A stretch of DNA of 64,000 bases from Halobacillus litoralis (lineage in GTDB: Bacteria > Bacillota > Bacilli > Bacillales > Halobacillaceae), in NCBI RefSeq assembly GCF_009856415.1, contig NZ_WMEZ01000003.1, positions 248,001 to 312,000 on the forward strand. The letters run 5' to 3'. Shown here one piece after another: positions 60,799 through 64,000 of this stretch (position 1 is its first letter; every line of letters starts with the position of its first letter). Made by a program: the position numbers and the translations under genes. Below the pieces are notes generated by a model. It had not been told where the DNA came from. It saw only the letters and a list, made by a program, of their open reading frames with translations, and made no database searches.

Positions 60799-61758
60799 TT
60801 AGGCGATGACCACTTTCTTCGGATTGGCTAGCTTCTGGATCAGCGGCAATCGGGATAGATCCATGTTTCCTCCACTCAAGACAACCCCGCATTGCTGTTG
60901 TTCAAACGTGTCACACGTACTAAGGAGACCGGCAAGCGCCGTTGCTCCCGCTCCTTCGACCAGTGTTTTTTCACGTTCAAGCAGCATCAGCATGGCTTTA
61001 GCGATTTCATGTTCTTCCACCGTAATTACTTGATCCACGTATTTTTGGATACACGTGTAGGTGAGTCTTCCTCTTTCCTTCACGGCGATTCCGTCAGCAA
61101 TCGTCGAGACAGATGTCAGTTTTTCAGGTCCTTTTTTGTACAGCGCATTGTACATGGAAGGGGCTTTTGCGGATTGGACGCCGATGACTTTGATGTCCGG
61201 CTTCAGCTGTTTGGCTGCGAACGCAATGCCTGCAATCAGCCCGCCTCCCCCGATCGGCACGAACAGACGGTTTAGATCGGGTTGCTGCTGGAGCATTTCA
61301 ACGGCGACCGTCGCTTGTCCTGCCATGACATCATAATCGTCGAACGGATGGAGAAAGGTAGCACCTGTTCTTTCCTGTTCAAGCAAAGCGGCCTGGTAAG
61401 CTTCCTGGAAGGACTCGCCGGTAAGAACGACTTTCGCTCCGTACCCTTGGGTCGCTTCCACTTTCGCTCTCGGTGTTCCTTCCGGCATGAAGATTTGTGC
61501 CTGGATGCCCCGCTTCGCTGCAGCAAGAGCGACTCCCTGGGCGTGGTTCCCTGCAGATGCTGCAATCACACCACGGAACGCTTCTTCTTCTGTCAGGCAA
61601 GCCACCTTATAAGAGGCCCCCCGCACTTTGAAAGCGCCTGTTTTTTGCTGATTCTCCATCTTCAAATAGACGTGTTGTCCGGTTTGCTCATTGAAGGTTG
61701 TTGAAGTTTGCAGCGGGGTGCGGTGCACCACCTCCTGCAATTGTTCCTGTGCATCCAT
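60799..61758 (-). CDS. ilvA: Threonine dehydratase, short form without regulatory domain
   Basis: A 319-aa PLP enzyme converting threonine to 2-oxobutyrate, the first step of isoleucine synthesis. PLP lysine in KTGAFKVRGASYK (about 39-51), GGGGLIAG (about 170-177) and SGGNMDLSRL near the end. Classical biosynthetic IlvA is about 510 aa with two ACT-like domains; this ends after the catalytic domain, as in TdcB. It is nevertheless the last gene of the leu operon (14 nt after leuD), so it probably serves biosynthesis without isoleucine feedback (inference). Confidence 0.88.
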   Translation of the reverse strand: MDAQEQLQEVVHRTPLQTSTTFNEQTGQHVYLKMENQQKTGAFKVRGASYKVACLTEEEAFRGVIAASAGNHAQGVALAAAKRGIQAQIFMPEGTPRAKVEATQGYGAKVVLTGESFQEAYQAALLEQERTGATFLHPFDDYDVMAGQATVAVEMLQQQPDLNRLFVPIGGGGLIAGIAFAAKQLKPDIKVIGVQSAKAPSMYNALYKKGPEKLTSVSTIADGIAVKERGRLTYTCIQKYVDQVITVEEHEIAKAMLMLLEREKTLVEGAGATALAGLLSTCDTFEQQQCGVVLSGGNMDLSRLPLIQKLANPKKVVIA

Positions 61759-61772
61759 TACTTTAGCTAGCG

Positions 61773-62378
61773 TTAAGAAATCCCCAACGTCTTCACTCCT
61801 TTGTTTTGTTTTTCGTACTGGTCGATTTTGTCTTCATACGTCAAGGTGACGGCAATCTCATCCCAACCGTTCAATAGCATTTCTTTGTGGTAGGACTGAA
61901 TATCAAAGGACACTTCTAAGTCCCCGTCATCAATGATCTGTTTTTCCAAATCGACCTTCACTTCATACTTCTCATTCATAGCCTTTTCCATCAGCTGATC
62001 AACAACCGGCTTCGGTAACTGAATCGGCAGGATCCCGTTTTTGAAGCAGTTGTTGTAGAAAATGTCGGCGAAACTCGGGGCGATGACTACCTTAAAACCA
62101 TAGTCCTGAATCGCCCATGGTGCGTGTTCCCTGGAGGAACCGCACCCGAAGTTTTCACCGCCGACAAGAACAGAAGCACCATCATACTTCGGGTCATTCA
62201 AAGAGAAATCTTCCCGTAGTGTTCCATCCTCGTTGAATCGCCAGTTGTAGAAGAGGAACTGGCCGAACCCCTGTCGTTCAATCCTTTTCAAAAACTGCTT
62301 GGGAATGATCTGGTCAGTATCGACATTCGATCGATCCAATGGGTAGACCAGACCACGATGTTGTTTGATCGGTTCCAT
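61773..62378 (-). CDS. leuD: 3-isopropylmalate dehydratase small subunit
   Basis: A 201-aa swivel domain that works with LeuC to isomerise 2-isopropylmalate. Motifs are HRGLVYPLDRSNVDTDQIIPKQFLK (in part), GGENFGCGSSREHAPWA (about 92-108) and the C-terminal helix. It overlaps or abuts leuC by 4 nt spacing and precedes ilvA. Length equals the family norm. Confidence 0.95.
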   Translation of the reverse strand: MEPIKQHRGLVYPLDRSNVDTDQIIPKQFLKRIERQGFGQFLFYNWRFNEDGTLREDFSLNDPKYDGASVLVGGENFGCGSSREHAPWAIQDYGFKVVIAPSFADIFYNNCFKNGILPIQLPKPVVDQLMEKAMNEKYEVKVDLEKQIIDDGDLEVSFDIQSYHKEMLLNGWDEIAVTLTYEDKIDQYEKQNKGVKTLGIS

Positions 62379-62382
62379 CTCT

Positions 62383-63795
62383 TCACCCTCCTACCGTACT
62401 GGCGTATTTTCTGACATCGACAAAATGACCTTCCAAAGCAGCCGCTGCTGCCATTTCCGGACTAACGAGATGGGTACGGGCACCATTCCCTTGACGACCC
62501 TCGAAGTTCCGGTTGGAAGTGGAAGCACAGCGTTCCCCAGGTGGCACGATGTCATCGTTCATGGCGAGACACATGCTGCATCCGGCATCGCGCCATTCGA
62601 ATCCTGCAGTCAAGAAAATCGTATCCAGGCCTTCTGCTTCTGCTGCATCTTTCACAGATTTAGAACCAGGGACGACAAGAGCTCTCACTCCTTCATGAAC
62701 GCGGCCCCCACGGACGATTTCTGCCGCTTTACGCAAGTCGCTCAAGCGGGAGTTTGTGCATGAACCGATGAACACGTGCTCCACAGGGATCGATTCAATA
62801 CTCTGGTTCGCTTCCAGACCCATATACTCAATCGCTCGTTCAATACCGTCGCGATCATCTTCCACCGATTCTGGATCGGGTACACGACCGCCGACAGGAA
62901 CACATTGAGAAGGATTCGTTCCCCATGTCACTTGAGGCTCAATCTCATCCGCATGAATCGTAAGCGTCTGGTCATATTCGGCCCCCTCATCGGAAGCTAA
63001 AGAAAGCCACTGCTCAGCTGCTTCATCAAAAGCTTCTCCTTTCGGCACATAGCGTTTGCCACGCATGTAATCAATCGTCGTTGCATCAGGACTGATCAAT
63101 CCGGCTCTTGCTCCTGCTTCAATGGACATGTTGCATACGGTCATGCGTTCCTCCATTGAAAGGTTGCGAACCGCTTCACCAGTGTATTCGATCACATGAC
63201 CTGTGCCGAAACGGACACCATATTTTCCAATAATAGCAAGGATTAAGTCCTTCGCCGTGACGCCTGTTCCAAGCACCCCATCGACGTTGACTTGAAGGGT
63301 TTTCGGAGGGGCCTGCCACAAGGATTGGGTGGCGAGTACATGCTCCACCTCACTCGTTCCGATACCGAAAGCCAGTGCTCCAAAAGCTCCGTGCGTCGAA
63401 GTATGGCTATCCCCACAGACGATCGTTTTCCCGGGCTGGGTAAGGCCGAGTTCCGGCCCGATCACGTGAACGATCCCCTGATCAGGGTGGTTGATGTCCG
63501 CAAGGCGGACACCAAACTCTTCACAGTTGGTTTTTAATGTTTCCATCTGCTTTTTGGATACTTCATCTTTAATGACATTCCGGTGGATCGTCGGGACGTT
63601 ATGGTCCATCGTCGCATACGTACGATCCGGTCTCCTCACTTTCCTTCCGGCCATCCGTAACCCTTCAAACGCCTGGGGAGAGGTCACCTCATGAATCAGA
63701 TGCAAGTCGATGTAGAGGAGGTTCGGCTTCCCTTCTTCTTCATGGACGACATGCTGATCCCAAATTTTTTCTACAATGGTTTTTGGATGACTCAT
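62383..63795 (-). CDS. leuC: 3-isopropylmalate dehydratase large subunit
   Basis: A 470-aa aconitase-type enzyme. The [4Fe-4S] ligands lie in [11 protein letters not shown] (about 347) and [10 protein letters not shown] (about 408-411); [24 protein letters not shown] and ARAGLISPD are the other family motifs. It forms the LeuCD heterodimer. It follows leuB by 21 nt and precedes leuD by 4 nt. Confidence 0.96.
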   Translation of the reverse strand: MSHPKTIVEKIWDQHVVHEEEGKPNLLYIDLHLIHEVTSPQAFEGLRMAGRKVRRPDRTYATMDHNVPTIHRNVIKDEVSKKQMETLKTNCEEFGVRLADINHPDQGIVHVIGPELGLTQPGKTIVCGDSHTSTHGAFGALAFGIGTSEVEHVLATQSLWQAPPKTLQVNVDGVLGTGVTAKDLILAIIGKYGVRFGTGHVIEYTGEAVRNLSMEERMTVCNMSIEAGARAGLISPDATTIDYMRGKRYVPKGEAFDEAAEQWLSLASDEGAEYDQTLTIHADEIEPQVTWGTNPSQCVPVGGRVPDPESVEDDRDGIERAIEYMGLEANQSIESIPVEHVFIGSCTNSRLSDLRKAAEIVRGGRVHEGVRALVVPGSKSVKDAAEAEGLDTIFLTAGFEWRDAGCSMCLAMNDDIVPPGERCASTSNRNFEGRQGNGARTHLVSPEMAAAAALEGHFVDVRKYASTVGG

Positions 63796-63816
63796 TCCGT
63801 TCCGCTCCCTTCGTGT

Positions 63817-64000
63817 TTATACGTAACAACGCATGATATTTTCTGTCGTATCATTAGTGCTGATTTGATCGACCACTCTTCGTGCCAATTCACTTCCACT
63901 GACGACAGTACCTCCGACGAGATCGATGTCTGCCGTATGGTAGCCTTCGTTCAACACTTCCTGTACAGCCGCTTCCACCTGTTCTGCTTCTTCTTCCATG
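63817..64000 (-). CDS. leuB: 3-isopropylmalate dehydrogenase, C-terminal part (window edge)
   Basis: About the last 60 residues of LeuB: AEQVEAAVQEVLNEGYHTADI followed by GGTVVSGSELARRVVDQI, the typical end of the isopropylmalate/isocitrate dehydrogenase family. The frame is open through the window edge, and the internal ATG at 63999 is not the true start. It completes the leuB-leuC-leuD-ilvA order. Confidence 0.9.
   Translation of the reverse strand, partial: MEEEAEQVEAAVQEVLNEGYHTADIDLVGGTVVSGSELARRVVDQISTNDTTENIMRCYV

Noticed and set aside
1-64000. tRNA or rRNA genes, insertion sequences, prophage, restriction or toxin-antitoxin systems
   Set aside because: No cloverleaf, rRNA segment, transposase, integrase or antiphage family was found in either strand.

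Overview
The window is ordinary chromosome from a low-to-mid GC Bacillota, most likely a moderately halophilic or halotolerant member of the Bacillaceae (Halobacillus/Salimicrobium-like). The evidence is AGGAGG-type ribosome sites, hairpin-plus-U-tract terminators, family sets typical of Bacillus (YhcY/YhcZ, YhdT/PanF, YjzC, KtrA), many acidic proteins and five sodium- or potassium-linked membrane transport genes. No rRNA, tRNA, prophage, transposase or CRISPR array was seen. The genus is an inference from the protein families, not a measured result.

Layout: 1-2083 potassium uptake pair (ktrB, truncated by the window edge, and ktrA). 2.1-7.97 kb: small membrane proteins, a P-loop NTPase, a drug/antibiotic-type ABC exporter whose ATPase lacks a normal start codon, a cupin, an SMC-like ATPase and a PspC protein. 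8.1-10.4 kb: two-component system YhcY/YhcZ preceded by five 21-bp direct repeats. 10.4-19.3 kb: FMN reductase, MerR-like coiled-coil protein, acetyltransferase, a decayed lipoprotein gene, many small membrane proteins and one very large (1136 aa) polytopic protein. 19.6-23.4 kb: epimerase, LytTR-DUF3021 regulatory pair with 21-bp direct repeats at its promoter, lysozyme-like protein and a TDT-type transporter. 23.5-29.4 kb: NIS siderophore operon (two IucA/IucC synthetases plus a PLP decarboxylase) with a divergent FhuF-like iron reductase. 29.5-35.3 kb: mannitol regulon mtlA-mtlR-mtlF-mtlD with two matching MtlR operator candidates. 35.3-39.7 kb: ThDP enzyme + aldehyde dehydrogenase, and glutamate dehydrogenase. 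39.8-43.5 kb: CDF transporter flanked by 24-bp repeats, azoreductase, YjzC, a kinase-like phosphotransferase. 43.6-48.2 kb: catabolic operon with M20 amidohydrolase, second amidohydrolase, DUF3311 protein and sodium symporter. 48.3-59.6 kb: phosphatase, PanF/YhdT, small genes, acetyltransferases, a frameshifted HAD gene, a DUF1801 gene with an in-frame stop, chemotaxis receptor, DacF, iron alcohol dehydrogenase. 59.7-64 kb: alpha/beta hydrolase and the end of the branched-chain operon (leuB-leuC-leuD-ilvA).

The most notable unexplained signals are three intergenic arrays with an exact 21-bp period (about two helical turns) but unrelated unit sequences. One overlaps the -35 element of a LytTR regulator gene, one precedes a two-component operon, and one lies between mtlA and mtlR. 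Other points are paired 24-bp repeats on both sides of the CDF gene, a roughly 200-bp MITE-like folding element at 51.3-51.5 kb, several genes with lesions or non-canonical starts, and a siderophore locus whose product cannot be named from its enzymes.
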